From positions 47,371 through 111,370 of the forward strand of contig CAKRUB010000006.1 of the NCBI GenBank assembly GCA_934402375.1: 64,000 bases of DNA, read 5' to 3'. Below, piece after piece: positions 52,896 to 62,589 of the stretch. Below the pieces are notes generated by a model. It worked only from the letters and a program-made list of their open reading frames with translations, made no database searches and was not told where the DNA came from. Every line of letters starts with the position of its first letter. Within the stretch, counting starts at the first letter, position 1. This stretch comes from an uncultured Acetatifactor sp. GTDB taxonomy: Bacteria > Bacillota > Clostridia > Lachnospirales > Lachnospiraceae. The position numbers and the translations under genes were made by a program.

Positions 52896-53427
52896 TATGC
52901 TTTCACAGTCTTCGATATCCGTCTCTTTTGCGAAGACATCCTGCACGGACGCATCGACGTCAAGCCGCCAGCCGGCGAAGGTAATCCGCTCTGCATTTCT
53001 AGCGTAGATGCCGGTCAGACCGCAGGAGCGCAGACCGTCCTTTTCGCAGGGGCGGATGTCCAGAGTGTTCTTCTCCCAATGGGTTTTGCTGCACAGGCGG
53101 ACATCCACATGGTCGAAGGAAATATCGGAGATATTGCGGGTGACATCCCCGTAGATCACGATTCCGTTTTCACCGGTGCAGTGTACAGTTGTCGACGATA
53201 ATGTTCTCACAGGCGCCGTACTGCATTGCCGCTGCGGTGTTTTTGAAGACAGTACAGTCGTCGGCGCATTCGATATGGCAGTTTGTGATCCGCACATTTT
53301 TACAGTGATCCGGGTCGATGCCGTCACAGTTTGCCATGCGGAGATTGTTCAGGATACGGATGCCGCTGATCAGTACATCCTCACAGCCGACCAGATGGGT
53401 TGTCCAGAAGGCGCTCTTTCTGAAAAA
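52875..53427 (-). pseudogene. Remnant of a GH28 (polygalacturonase-type) gene
   Basis: Two minus-strand frames read as parts of a pectin-lyase-like beta-helix. The upstream frame begins at FRKSAFWTTHLVGCEDV (about 53427), continues with the GH28 motifs NCDGIDPDHCKNVRI and NCHIECADDC, and loses phase near 53170-53195 after VDNCTLH. The downstream frame resumes with TGENGIVIYGDVTRNISDIS and runs to 52875. The N-terminal third of a normal GH28 protein is absent, and the expected block with the catalytic His and Gly after the second Asp motif is deleted or altered at the junction. It is not a working gene. The first Asp motif and the Cys-rich second motif are still clear. Confidence 0.8.
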
Positions 53428-53517
53428 CAGAATGCAGTGCCGGCATGCAACAGGCTGATCTGCCAACGGTACACGGATAAAGAACTTGTGCAAAATAGAC
53501 ACAATTCAGAAAAATTA

Positions 53518-53546
53518 TTGAAAAATGATGAACATTATGCTAAAAT
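53518..53546 (+). promoter_or_regulatory. Putative promoter of the chemoreceptor gene
   Basis: TTGAAA (53518-53523) and TAAAAT (53541-53546) with a 17-base spacer lie 90 bases before the chemoreceptor start. Confidence 0.5.
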
Positions 53547-53635
53547 AGAAAGCACCAGAAATAGAAAACTATCATCTTGGACAAGAAAACAGGTGCAATT
53601 AAATCTGGAATCATGAGTAGAATGGAGAGGAACCT

Positions 53636-55726
53636 ATGAAGACAATAAAGATGAAACTGATTACTGGTATTTTAGCATGTTCTCTCTTTACGGCAATGGT
53701 GATTGGCTGGCTCGCAATCATGAATTCAACAGGAATGTCGAGAAGCGATGCGAGAGACAGAATGCAGCTGACGGGACAGATGCAGACGGGACAGATTAAT
53801 TCCACGATCCAGAAGATCGAACAGTCCGTAAATACCTTAAGCGAGCTTGCAATGCGGGATTTTGATTTCGCGTCCTTTAAGAAAAATAAGTCATATGCGG
53901 ATACATATACAAAGTCGATAGAGGAGACTGTCATAGAATTTGCAAATCATACGGATGGAGCCATTACAGCATATGTGCGATATAATCCACAATACTCCAA
54001 TCCTACATCAGGTGTCTTTGCCCAGCGGGAATCACTGAAGGATGAGTTTCAGCTTCTGATCCCTACAGATTTCTCTATGTATGAAGAGGGGGACGTGGAG
54101 CATGTGGGCTGGTATTATCTTCCGGTGCAGGCGAAGAAAGCAATCTGGATGGATCCTTATCTGAATGCCAATATTAACGTCTATATGATTTCCTATGTAG
54201 TTCCGCTGTATGCTGAGGACGGAACCTCAATCGGAATTGTCGGCATGGATATTGATTTCGGAAAGATTACAGATCAGGTAGATGCAACGACGCTTGGCAG
54301 CACCGGATATGCATTTCTGACGGATGCACAGGGAGGGATTGTGCATCATAAGGGAATAAAAGAGACAGCAATGCTTGCGGATATGGATGCTTCCCTTTCT
54401 GATATTATGGCGGTTCTGTCGGATGAAGGTCAGCAGGGAGAAAGCATCAGTTATACCTGGCAGGGGGTCAAGAAGCAGTTGACCTATTACAATCTTGACA
54501 ATGGGATGAAGTTGGTTCTTACAGCTCCCACAAAGGAAATTTACGCAGAGGCATATAGGCTGGGGAAAATGATTGCAGTTGCTGTTCTGATCGCTTTTGT
54601 TCTCTCCGGTGTGGTTGGTGTGTTTGTCGGAACCGGAATCACAAAACCGATCCATTGGCTGACTACAATTATTGACCAGACTGCCAAGCTTGATTTCCGC
54701 CCGACAAAAGATGGAAAGAGTCTGCGGCAGCAAAAGGATGAACTGGGCGATATAGCAAAGGAACTTCATGTCATGCGGATAAGCCTGCGGGATATGGTGC
54801 ACAATCTGAATGAAGCCGAGGAAAGCCTTCATACGAATCTGGAAGATCTGAACGGCATCATGAAGCAGAACAGCATTTATGCGGAGGATAATTCGGCATC
54901 CACAGAGGAACTGGCTGCGGGGATGCAGGAGACCAGTGCCAACGCAAACAATATTGTACAGAATATAGAAGAAGTAAAAAGAAATACGCAAAGTATCTAT
55001 CAGCTGGCAGTGGATGGAGAACAGAATTCAAATGCGATACAGGCGAGAGCCATTGAGATGGAACGGCTCAGTCGTGAATCCAGAAGCAAAGCGGATCAGA
55101 TGTATACGGTAATGAAACAGAAGACGGACATTGCAGTAGAACAGTCGAATGCAGTGAAAAAGATCAATGACCTCACGGAGTCCATTAAGCAGATTTCTTC
55201 CAAGACAAATCTGCTGGCATTAAATGCAAGTATTGAAGCGGCAAGGGCAGGGGAAGCCGGACGGGGATTCACGGTCGTTGCTTCCGAGATCGGAAATCTT
55301 GCCTCACAGACCCTGCAGACAGTCAATAATATTGATGAGATTGTCGGGACAGTGAATGAAGCAGTGACCAATATGAGCGAAAGTCTGGTTGGGGTGATGG
55401 ATTTCCTCGAAAAAACAGTTCTGGGAGATTATGAGAATTTCAGTAAGGTCGGCGGACAATACCTTGCGGATGCAGGGGAATTTCAGCAGAAAATGGGACA
55501 GACAAAGAACGCAATGGCTGAGCTGGAGAAATTTATCCTGAAGATTGCGGATGCCATTGCCGGAATTGATGATATGGTATCCCAGTCCACACAGGGAATT
55601 ACAGGTATTGCTGAGAAGTCCGGTGAGACGCAGAGCTCGATCCTGCAGGGAATTGGCAAGCTACAGGAATGCGAAGCATCTGTGACCATGCTGGAAGAAA
55701 TTGTAAAGCAGTTCTGTCTGGAATAA
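53636..55726 (+). CDS. Methyl-accepting chemotaxis protein with dCache sensor
   Basis: A 696-residue transmembrane receptor with GGAGAGG before ATG. The first helix (about residues 7-28) leads to an extracytoplasmic double-Cache sensor (about 30-300, with [20 protein letters not shown] and [11 protein letters not shown]), then the second helix (about 308-330), a HAMP region and a cytoplasmic coiled coil. The conserved tip [20 protein letters not shown] is near residue 520. It has about 36 residues between the Cache sites that fit small-molecule binding. No flagellar or che genes are in the window. The spare use of a Cache sensor suggests detection of organic acids or amino acids. Confidence 0.9.
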   Translation: MKTIKMKLITGILACSLFTAMVIGWLAIMNSTGMSRSDARDRMQLTGQMQTGQINSTIQKIEQSVNTLSELAMRDFDFASFKKNKSYADTYTKSIEETVIEFANHTDGAITAYVRYNPQYSNPTSGVFAQRESLKDEFQLLIPTDFSMYEEGDVEHVGWYYLPVQAKKAIWMDPYLNANINVYMISYVVPLYAEDGTSIGIVGMDIDFGKITDQVDATTLGSTGYAFLTDAQGGIVHHKGIKETAMLADMDASLSDIMAVLSDEGQQGESISYTWQGVKKQLTYYNLDNGMKLVLTAPTKEIYAEAYRLGKMIAVAVLIAFVLSGVVGVFVGTGITKPIHWLTTIIDQTAKLDFRPTKDGKSLRQQKDELGDIAKELHVMRISLRDMVHNLNEAEESLHTNLEDLNGIMKQNSIYAEDNSASTEELAAGMQETSANANNIVQNIEEVKRNTQSIYQLAVDGEQNSNAIQARAIEMERLSRESRSKADQMYTVMKQKTDIAVEQSNAVKKINDLTESIKQISSKTNLLALNASIEAARAGEAGRGFTVVASEIGNLASQTLQTVNNIDEIVGTVNEAVTNMSESLVGVMDFLEKTVLGDYENFSKVGGQYLADAGEFQQKMGQTKNAMAELEKFILKIADAIAGIDDMVSQSTQGITGIAEKSGETQSSILQGIGKLQECEASVTMLEEIVKQFCLE

Positions 55727-55741
55727 GCGGAGTTTAAAGTG

Positions 55742-55873
55742 CAGATGCAGTTACTGTTCACAGTCCATATTCCGCGAAGTCAAAATTGCATGAAATGCAA
55801 TTTTGCGAGACTTGCAGGCGCTGTGCATCGCGAAGCGTGTTGCTGTGAACGGAGTGAACAGTAACCAGATGCA
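55742..55873. mobile_element. MITE-like element with 12-bp inverted repeats and flanking duplication
   Basis: In the 304-base gap between the chemoreceptor and the MATE remnant. GTTACTGTTCAC (55750-55761) is perfectly complementary to GTGAACAGTAAC (55854-55865), giving a 116-base element. It is flanked by the direct repeat CAGATGCA (55742-55749 and 55866-55873), as expected of an 8-base target duplication. Inside is a perfect hairpin, CAAAATTGCAT (55781-55791) with ATGCAATTTTG (55795-55805). It has no coding capacity, so it would need a transposase elsewhere. Confidence 0.75.
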
Positions 55874-55903
55874 GTTTCCATTGTCCCAGCGGTCAGGTTT
55901 TGG

Positions 55904-55995
55904 TTGACTTTCTGAAAAATAATGTGTTAAAATACAGACTGTCGTGTAGCGAAAGGCGTAAATCCAGATGGGTTTGCGCCTTTCGCTGTTTTTGT
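55904..55995 (+). promoter_or_regulatory. Promoter followed by terminator-type leader (MATE remnant)
   Basis: TTGACT (55904-55909) and TAAAAT (55928-55933) with an 18-base spacer are followed, near the expected start of transcription, by GCGAAAGGCG (55949-55958) perfectly paired with CGCCTTTCGC (55977-55986), inner partial pairing of AAATCC with GGGTTT, and TGTTTTT. The arrangement looks like attenuation of the downstream pump gene. Confidence 0.65.
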
Positions 55996-56030
55996 GTAAC
56001 AGGAAATTTTATCAGAAAGAGGAACTCAAA

Positions 56031-57121
56031 ATGAAAGAAAAGAAAGAAAACAGAATGGCAGTTGAGCCGGTGGGAAGGCTGATGCTGTCTATGGGTATCC
56101 CGATGGTACTGTCAATGATGCTGCAGGCGGTCTACAACATTGTGGACAGCGCCTTTGTGGGAGGAATGAAGGAGGGCGGAGAACAGGCGTTGAACGCCCT
56201 GACGCTTGCCTTCCCGGTGCAGATGCTGATGGTGGCAATCGGAATTGGAACAGGGGTTGGTATGGGGGCGCTGCTCTCAAAGAGTCTCGGACAGGGTGAC
56301 AGGGAGAAGGCGTCGCAGGTTGCGGGAAATGGGATTTTTCTGGCAGCAGTCATCTATCTTGTTTTTCTGCTGTTCGGGTTCTGCGGTGTGGAGGCATATA
56401 TCGGCAGTCAGACAGCAAATGCGGAGGTTGCGTCGATGGCAGTTGGGTATCTGAGGATATGCTGCGTGATCTCTGTGGGAATCGTATTTTTTTCAGTTTA
56501 CGAGAAGCTTTTACAGGCGACGGGAAATTCCCTCTATTCCACGATTGCGCAGGTTTCCGGGGCGGTGACAAACATGATTCTTGATCCGATCATGATATAT
56601 GGACTGTTGGGATTTCCTGAGATGGGAGTAGACGGCGCAGCGCTTGCAACTGTCATCGGACAGCTTGTGTCATTGGCGCTGGCGGTTATCTTCCATCTGA
56701 AGAAAAACACGGAACTCAGCAATGGTCTGCGTTATCTGAAGCCGGACATGTCTGTTGTTCATGACATCTATGCGATTGGACTGCCTGCAATTATAGCACA
56801 GGCGTTGATGTCTGTGATGACCTTCGGACTGAATATTATTCTGGGGAGGGTCAGCGAGGCGGCAGTCACAGCTTACGGACTGTATTATAAGGTACAGCAG
56901 TTTATTCTCTTTGCCGCGTTGGGACTGCGGGATGCCATAACGCCGATTGTCTCCTTTAATTACGGAAGACAGGATAGGGAGAGAACCCAGACCAGTTATG
57001 GCTGGTATGGCTGACGTTTCTGATCGCTGAAGGAATCAGCTGTCTGATTTCGGTGCTGTTCATGAGGAGAATCCGGAGGCGGAAGCTCGATGCAGGGCAG
57101 ACCGGTGCGGTTTGCCCTTGA
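56031..57121 (+). pseudogene. MATE-family efflux pump with internal deletion and frameshift
   Basis: Starts at ATG 56031 with AAGAGGAA upstream and reads as a normal MATE protein for about 320 residues ([20 protein letters not shown] at the start, [11 protein letters not shown] near 320). A normal pump then has four more helices. Here the text breaks near 57000 and stops at 57014. The expected C-terminal end is found one frame over: [19 protein letters not shown] and MRRIRRRKLDAG, ending at 57121. About 90-100 residues are missing, so the two ends were joined by a deletion. A truncated product of 327 residues is unlikely to transport. An intact MATE gene follows 72 bases downstream. Confidence 0.8.
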
Positions 57122-57193
57122 CGAATCTGCGGCGCGGAAATATAATCATATCTGTTCGGATGAATTCGGAAACATATTTAACCGGAGGCGGAT

Positions 57194-58525
57194 ATGACAG
57201 AGGGAAAGATATGGAAGGAAATTACAAAATTTGCTATTCCATTGTTTTTGGGAAATTTATTTCAGCAGTTTTATAATGTTGTCGACTCGCTGGTAGTCGG
57301 GAATGTGCTTGGAAAGGAGGCTCTGGCGGCTGTCACGTCGTCCGGAAGCCTCATTTTCCTGTTAGTGGGTTTTGTGCAGGGGCTGTTCATGGGTGGCAGC
57401 GTTATTATATCGAGGTATATAGGAGCGCGGGATGATGCTAAGGTCGCCACGGCTGTCCATACGATGATCGCATTTTCCTTCCTTGCGGGAGTGGTGCTTA
57501 CGGTGGTCGGTGTGCTCGTGACGCCGGTTCTGCTGCGGCTGATGGGAACGCCGGAGGACGTTATGCCAAACTCGGTCATCTATTTCAGAGTGTATTTTTA
57601 CGGTGCGATCGGTGTAGCAATGTATAACTCGACGAGCAGTATTTTCAGGGCGATCGGAGATAGTAAGCATCCGCTGTACTACCTGATTGTTTCAGCAGGG
57701 CTGAATGTTGTGCTGGACATCCTGTTTGTCGGCGTGTTCCGCTTCGGCATCGCGGGAGCGGCATTTGCAACCTGTATCTCCCAGTTTGTCAGCGCGATCA
57801 TAAGCTTTGTAAAGCTCACGCGCATTGATGGACCGGCAAGACTGAAAATCAGGGAGATTCGGATGGAGCGGACGATGCTGAAGACGATGGTACGGCCCGG
57901 CTTTCCGGCAGGCGTGCAGAATTCAGTGATTTCCATAGCGAACGTTGTCGTGCAGTCCAACATCAATGCGTTTGGTTCCGTGGCGATGGCGGGCTGTGGA
58001 AGCTATTCAAAGCTGGAGGGCTTTGCCTTTCTGCCGATTACTAGCTTCAGCATGGCGCTGACGACCTTCATCGGGCAGAATCTCGGAGCGGAGAAGTACG
58101 ACAGGGTGAAGAAGGGCGCGAGATTCGGCGTCATTGCCGGCATCACGCTCGCAGAGCTCACCGGCGTGATACTGGTTCTGTTTGCTCCGGTTCTGGTCGG
58201 ATTCTTTAACAAGGAGCCCGACGTGATTGCCTTCGGTGTTGAACAGTCGAGGACGGAAGGGCTGTTCTTCTTTCTGCTGGCGCTGTCACACTGTCTTGCC
58301 GGGATTTTCCGGGGGGCCGGAAAGACGAAGGTGCCGATGCTCGTCATGCTTGCCTACTGGTGTGTCGTCAGGATTATATACATAACGGTCGCCACCCATT
58401 TCATCCACGACATTCAGGTTATCTTCTGGGCATATCCGCTGACATGGACGCTCAGCTCCGTCACATTTATCATCTATTATTTTAAGGTGAACTGGATGCG
58501 TGATACCAAAGAAACGTCCCTTTGA
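57194..58525 (+). CDS. MATE-family multidrug/Na+ efflux transporter
   Basis: A 443-residue, twelve-helix membrane protein of normal MATE length, with GGAGG six bases before ATG. Typical blocks are KFAIPLFLGNLFQQFYNVVD at the start, GLFMGGSVIISRYIGARDD near residue 64, VRPGFPAGVQNSVISIANVV near 233 and TFIGQNLGAEKYDRVKKGAR near 289. It exports cationic drugs or metabolites using a proton or sodium gradient; the substrate is not predictable. It follows the decayed MATE gene but is only moderately similar in its opening, so the pair is not a simple duplication. Confidence 0.9.
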   Translation: MTEGKIWKEITKFAIPLFLGNLFQQFYNVVDSLVVGNVLGKEALAAVTSSGSLIFLLVGFVQGLFMGGSVIISRYIGARDDAKVATAVHTMIAFSFLAGVVLTVVGVLVTPVLLRLMGTPEDVMPNSVIYFRVYFYGAIGVAMYNSTSSIFRAIGDSKHPLYYLIVSAGLNVVLDILFVGVFRFGIAGAAFATCISQFVSAIISFVKLTRIDGPARLKIREIRMERTMLKTMVRPGFPAGVQNSVISIANVVVQSNINAFGSVAMAGCGSYSKLEGFAFLPITSFSMALTTFIGQNLGAEKYDRVKKGARFGVIAGITLAELTGVILVLFAPVLVGFFNKEPDVIAFGVEQSRTEGLFFFLLALSHCLAGIFRGAGKTKVPMLVMLAYWCVVRIIYITVATHFIHDIQVIFWAYPLTWTLSSVTFIIYYFKVNWMRDTKETSL

Positions 58526-58618
58526 CGTCTTGCCACAGAGGGCAGGCTGTGTTAGTATCAGACTATAAGGTGCTCGAGCAAAATAAGGCTTTTTCAGAAA
58601 GGGAAGGGGAATAAAGGT

Positions 58619-60970
58619 ATGAAATTCAGCAATGGATGTTGGCTGCAAAAGGAAGGCTGCAGTTGTTTCGCACCCGCAGAGGTTTATTTTACCAGAATTG
58701 AGGAGAAGAAGGTGACAATCTGTGCGCCGACGGCACATATTGTCACAAGGGGAGATACGCTCGGAGGCGTGAATCTCACACTGGAGATTACTTCTCCTGC
58801 GCCGGAGATCCTGAGAGTGCGCACCTATCATTATAAGGGACAGGTTGTGAATACACCCTCCTTTGAGCTGGAGCTGCAGGAGGAGCTGCCGCTCGACGTG
58901 AAGGACAGCGAGGACGAGATCAGCATTGCAAGCGGTTCTCTGACACTTGTTATCACAAAGAAGAACTGGTCCATGACCTACTACCGCAACGGCGAGATGA
59001 TCACAAAGAGCGCGGGACGTGACCTCGCATTGATGAAGACCGATTTCAGGGGCTTTGCCTACAATGAGACGGATGCGGAAGAGACCTATATGCGCCAGAT
59101 GCTCTCCCTGTCTGTCGGGGAACTGGTATATGGAACGGGCGAGAGATTTACGCCCTTTGTGAAGAACGGGCAGAGCATCGACATCTGGAATGCGGACGGC
59201 GGCACCAGCACTGAGCAGTCCTATAAAAATATTCCGTTCTTTATCACGAACAAGGGGTACGGCGTTCTCGTAAACCACCCGGAGAGGGTTTCCATTGAAG
59301 TTGCCACGGAAATGGTTACAAGAACCGAGTTTTCCGTGGAGGGCGGTTATCTGGACTATTTCCTGATCAATGGGCCGTCCATGAAGGAGGTGCTGACACG
59401 CTACACCGATCTGACAGGCAAGCCGTCTCTTCCGGCGCCGTGGACCTTCGGCCTCTGGCTTTCCACCTCGTTTACGACGAACTATGACGAGGCAACGGTC
59501 ATGAGCTTTATTGACGGCATGCTCGACAGAGGGATTCCGCTTCGTACCTTTCATTTTGACTGCTTCTGGATGAAGGAGTTCCACTGGAGCGATTTCGTCT
59601 GGGACAGCCGTGTTTTTCCTGATCCGGCGGGTCTGCTCAAGCGCATCAAGGCGAAGGGACTGAACATCTGTGTCTGGATCAACAGCTACATCGGACAGGA
59701 ATCTGTGATCTTTGACGAGGGCATGGAGAAGGGCTATTTCATCAAGCGGACAAACGGTCAGGTATGGCAGTGGGATATGTGGCAGCCCGGCATGGCGATC
59801 GTTGATTTTACGAACCCGGCGGCTTATAAGTGGTTCCAGGATAAGCTGGAGGTGCTGCTGGATATGGGTGTTGACTGCTTTAAGACGGATTTCGGTGAGA
59901 GAATCCCGTCGGAGGGCGTGGTTTATTATGACGGCTCCGATCCGAAGAAGATGCACAATTATTACACCTACCTCTACAACAAGTGTGTTTACGAGCTGTT
60001 AGAGCGCAAGAGAGGAAAAGGAGAGGCAGTTCTCTTTGCGCGTTCCGCAACTGTCGGCGGACAGAAATTCCCCGTTCACTGGGGCGGTGACTGTTGGTCC
60101 GATTATGAGTCCATGGAGGAGAGTCTGCGCGGCGGTCTTTCCCTCATGATGAGCGGCTTCGGCTTCTGGGCGCATGACATCGGCGGCTTTGAGAATACCT
60201 CCACGGCAGATGTCTACAAGCGCTGGGTGGCATTCGGGCTTCTGTCCTCTCATTCCAGACTGCACGGAAGCTCCTCTTACAGAGTGCCTTGGGTCTATGA
60301 TGACGAGGCGGTCGATGTTGTAAGATTCTTCACAAGATTAAAGGCGAGACTGATGCCTTATCTTTACAAGACGGCAGTCGAGACCTCTGTGACCGGTGTG
60401 CCCACGATGAGAAGCATGGTGCTGGAGTACACGGAGGACAGAACCTGTCATTATGTGGATAAGCAGTACATGCTCGGCGACAACCTGCTTGTTGCGCCGA
60501 TTTTCAACGACCAGAGCATGGCGGAATATTATCTGCCGAAGGGAACCTGGACAAACTTCTTCACCGGCGAGGAGAAGGAGGGCTGTGGCTGGTTCACGGA
60601 AAAACATAGCTACTTAAGCATCCCGTTGATGGTAAAGGAGAATTCCATCATTGCCCTTGGCGCGCATGACGATAAGCCGGACTATGATTACGGCGACGGC
60701 GTAGAGCTGCGGATTTATGCGCTGAAGGACGGAAAGACCGCGGAGGCGATCGTCTACGGCATGGATCAGGCAGAGGAGCTTTCCGTGTTTGCAAAGAGAG
60801 AGGGCAGCCAGATTCATATCACCGTGAAGACCGACAAGCCGTACACAATCCGCCTTGTCAACGTAACCGCTGCTTCTGTTTCCGAGGGCGAGCTTCAGCA
60901 CGACGGCAACGACACCGTACTTCGGGGACGTAGCTTTTGTCACGAGGAGCGGTACACTGTCACGCTGTAA
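58619..60970 (+). CDS. yicI: Alpha-xylosidase, glycoside hydrolase family 31 (YicI-like)
   Basis: A 783-residue cytoplasmic enzyme expected to release alpha-xylose from isoprimeverose and xyloglucan fragments. The N-terminal beta-sandwich (to about 270) includes GTGERFTPFVKNGQSIDIWN, typical of YicI. The catalytic barrel has the nucleophile Asp in KTDFGERIP near residue 423 and the acid/base Asp in GGDCWSDYESM near 490. FDCFWMKEFHWSDFVWD near 315 also marks the xylosidase rather than the alpha-glucosidase branch. No transporter or xylose genes adjoin it. It acts on imported oligosaccharides, as it lacks a signal peptide. Confidence 0.9.
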   Translation: MKFSNGCWLQKEGCSCFAPAEVYFTRIEEKKVTICAPTAHIVTRGDTLGGVNLTLEITSPAPEILRVRTYHYKGQVVNTPSFELELQEELPLDVKDSEDEISIASGSLTLVITKKNWSMTYYRNGEMITKSAGRDLALMKTDFRGFAYNETDAEETYMRQMLSLSVGELVYGTGERFTPFVKNGQSIDIWNADGGTSTEQSYKNIPFFITNKGYGVLVNHPERVSIEVATEMVTRTEFSVEGGYLDYFLINGPSMKEVLTRYTDLTGKPSLPAPWTFGLWLSTSFTTNYDEATVMSFIDGMLDRGIPLRTFHFDCFWMKEFHWSDFVWDSRVFPDPAGLLKRIKAKGLNICVWINSYIGQESVIFDEGMEKGYFIKRTNGQVWQWDMWQPGMAIVDFTNPAAYKWFQDKLEVLLDMGVDCFKTDFGERIPSEGVVYYDGSDPKKMHNYYTYLYNKCVYELLERKRGKGEAVLFARSATVGGQKFPVHWGGDCWSDYESMEESLRGGLSLMMSGFGFWAHDIGGFENTSTADVYKRWVAFGLLSSHSRLHGSSSYRVPWVYDDEAVDVVRFFTRLKARLMPYLYKTAVETSVTGVPTMRSMVLEYTEDRTCHYVDKQYMLGDNLLVAPIFNDQSMAEYYLPKGTWTNFFTGEEKEGCGWFTEKHSYLSIPLMVKENSIIALGAHDDKPDYDYGDGVELRIYALKDGKTAEAIVYGMDQAEELSVFAKREGSQIHITVKTDKPYTIRLVNVTAASVSEGELQHDGNDTVLRGRSFCHEERYTVTL

Positions 60971-61079
60971 AGAGTATAAAAATATTTTGTATGACGTGAA
61001 TCTTTGAGCGGGCCGGGATTGGCTTGCCAGCAGGGCAGGCAGAAAGCGCGCCGGCGTGGGTATCATTTAAATTCAGGAA

Positions 61080-61135
61080 TTGACAATATAGACCACATGG
61101 TGTAGTCTAAAAGAGGAGACTATATTGTGTGGTCT
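61080..61135 (+). promoter_or_regulatory. Promoter with two BlaI/MecI-type operators
   Basis: TTGACA (61080-61085) and a weak -10 TAGTCT (61103-61108) are 17 bases apart. Two 19-base near-palindromes follow the BlaI pattern of ACA/TGT arms: AGACCACATGGTGTAGTCT (61090-61108, across the spacer and -10) and AGACTATATTGTGTGGTCT (61117-61135). They start 27 bases apart and precede the M56 gene directly. Confidence 0.7.
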
Positions 61136-61182
61136 GTTTGCGTGAAGAAAACCTTGCCGCGGGAAGCGGCGGAACAGGAGAA

Positions 61183-62547
61183 ATGAGCATGGGGGATATT
61201 TTTCTGGAATTATTCGACAGAAGCGTGTCGGCAGGCTGGATGATTCTGGCAGTGATACTGTTCAGAGCGGCGTTTCGGGGAATGCCTAAATGGGTGAGGT
61301 GTGTACTGTGGGGATGTGTGGCAATCCGCCTGGTCTGTCCGTTTTTCATTGAGAGCTCAATCAGTCTGGTGCCCGAAGCAGACGTTTTGTATACTGCAAT
61401 TGTTTCCGATTTCGCAGCCAGCAAACCGGACACAGGCGGCGGAATGACAGGCATGGGCAATGTCATAAATCCTATTGTGGAGAGTGCTGCTGTTGATTAT
61501 GTGTCGGACAATGCGGTGCGGATTATAACAAGGGTGGATGCGGCAGGAATTGTCTGGTGCATCGGGGTGCTCGTCATGCTGTGCAGCGCGGCGGTGAGCA
61601 GCATCCGTGTCCGCCACACGGTGAGGGAAGCTGTTTGTGACAGAAACAATATTTATTTCTGTGATGCCATAAAAACTCCTTTCATCCGGGGCTTTATCAA
61701 TCCCCGCGTCTATCTGCCCTCCGGGCTGGCGGCGACGGAGATGCGGCATGTGCTCGCACATGAGGAGGCGCATTTGGAAAGACGGGATCATCTGTGGAAA
61801 CCTTTTGGCTTCCTGCTTCTGACCGTGTACTGGTTCCAGCCGGTCTGTTGGATCGCTTATATTATGTTTTGCAGGGATGTTGAGCTTGCCTGCGATGAAA
61901 AGGTCATCGGGAAACTGGGCTTTGACGAGAGACAGGACTATTCAAGAACACTTGTGAGCTGCGGCCAGCAGAGAAGGCTGGTCAGTGTCTGTCCGCTTGC
62001 CTTCGGGGAAGTCGGCGTAAAGGAGAGGGTGAGGGAAATTCTGAATTACAGAAAACCGAGCCGGTGGATCGTAACTATTGCATTGATAGGTTGTGCTATC
62101 ATTGCGGTATGTTTCTGGACGAACCGCCCCGCTGCCAGTCCGGAGGAGGGAACGGTGGAGGAGGAACGTGCGCCTGAGAACAGAGAAGAAGCTATGGCGG
62201 AGAATGTGACAGATTCCTTGCCGGAAGAGCCATATGTTATCAAAGCATACGAAGTGACGTCAGCGGTGGAAGCGGACGGGAAGCAGGAAGACGGTGTGGA
62301 GACAGTATATGTCACTTATTATGAGATGAGCGACGGAACGTGGGCGACGGCGGATCATAATTATAAATACAGGTTGGAAATTTCGGGCGACCCCCGCGGC
62401 TCGTCTGCAATGATAATGACCTATATTGTTTTGAGCAATACGCAGGAAATCACCTTTAATCAGGCGCTGATGGCAAGTGGGCTGAGCAGTAATCTGGGGG
62501 ATTATTTTGCGTCAGAGGAGTCGGTCATCGTAGGGGTTATCTGGTGA
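61183..62547 (+). CDS. M56-family (BlaR1-like) membrane metallopeptidase
   Basis: ATG 61183 follows CAGGAG; ATG 61189 is also possible. The 454-residue protein has a membrane-embedded M56 peptidase domain with zinc site HEEAH near residue 192, embedded in LAHEEAHLERRDHLW, and DVELACDEKVI downstream. A last helix (about 300-318) leads to a short extracellular C-terminal domain (about 330-454) that is not a penicillin-binding domain, so the sensed signal is not necessarily a beta-lactam. Normally a BlaI repressor gene lies directly upstream and is cleaved after signalling. Here only its operators are present. Confidence 0.85.
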   Translation: MSMGDIFLELFDRSVSAGWMILAVILFRAAFRGMPKWVRCVLWGCVAIRLVCPFFIESSISLVPEADVLYTAIVSDFAASKPDTGGGMTGMGNVINPIVESAAVDYVSDNAVRIITRVDAAGIVWCIGVLVMLCSAAVSSIRVRHTVREAVCDRNNIYFCDAIKTPFIRGFINPRVYLPSGLAATEMRHVLAHEEAHLERRDHLWKPFGFLLLTVYWFQPVCWIAYIMFCRDVELACDEKVIGKLGFDERQDYSRTLVSCGQQRRLVSVCPLAFGEVGVKERVREILNYRKPSRWIVTIALIGCAIIAVCFWTNRPAASPEEGTVEEERAPENREEAMAENVTDSLPEEPYVIKAYEVTSAVEADGKQEDGVETVYVTYYEMSDGTWATADHNYKYRLEISGDPRGSSAMIMTYIVLSNTQEITFNQALMASGLSSNLGDYFASEESVIVGVIW

Positions 62548-62589
62548 TTGCGGGAATGATCGATCGTTAGAAGTGAGGGAGTATATTAC

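Noticed and set aside
58286..59956. A 556-codon minus-strand open frame opposite the GH31 alpha-xylosidase
   Set aside because: The plus-strand enzyme carries complete catalytic motifs and a ribosome site. The minus frame has no recognisable domain and is a by-product of the codon bias.
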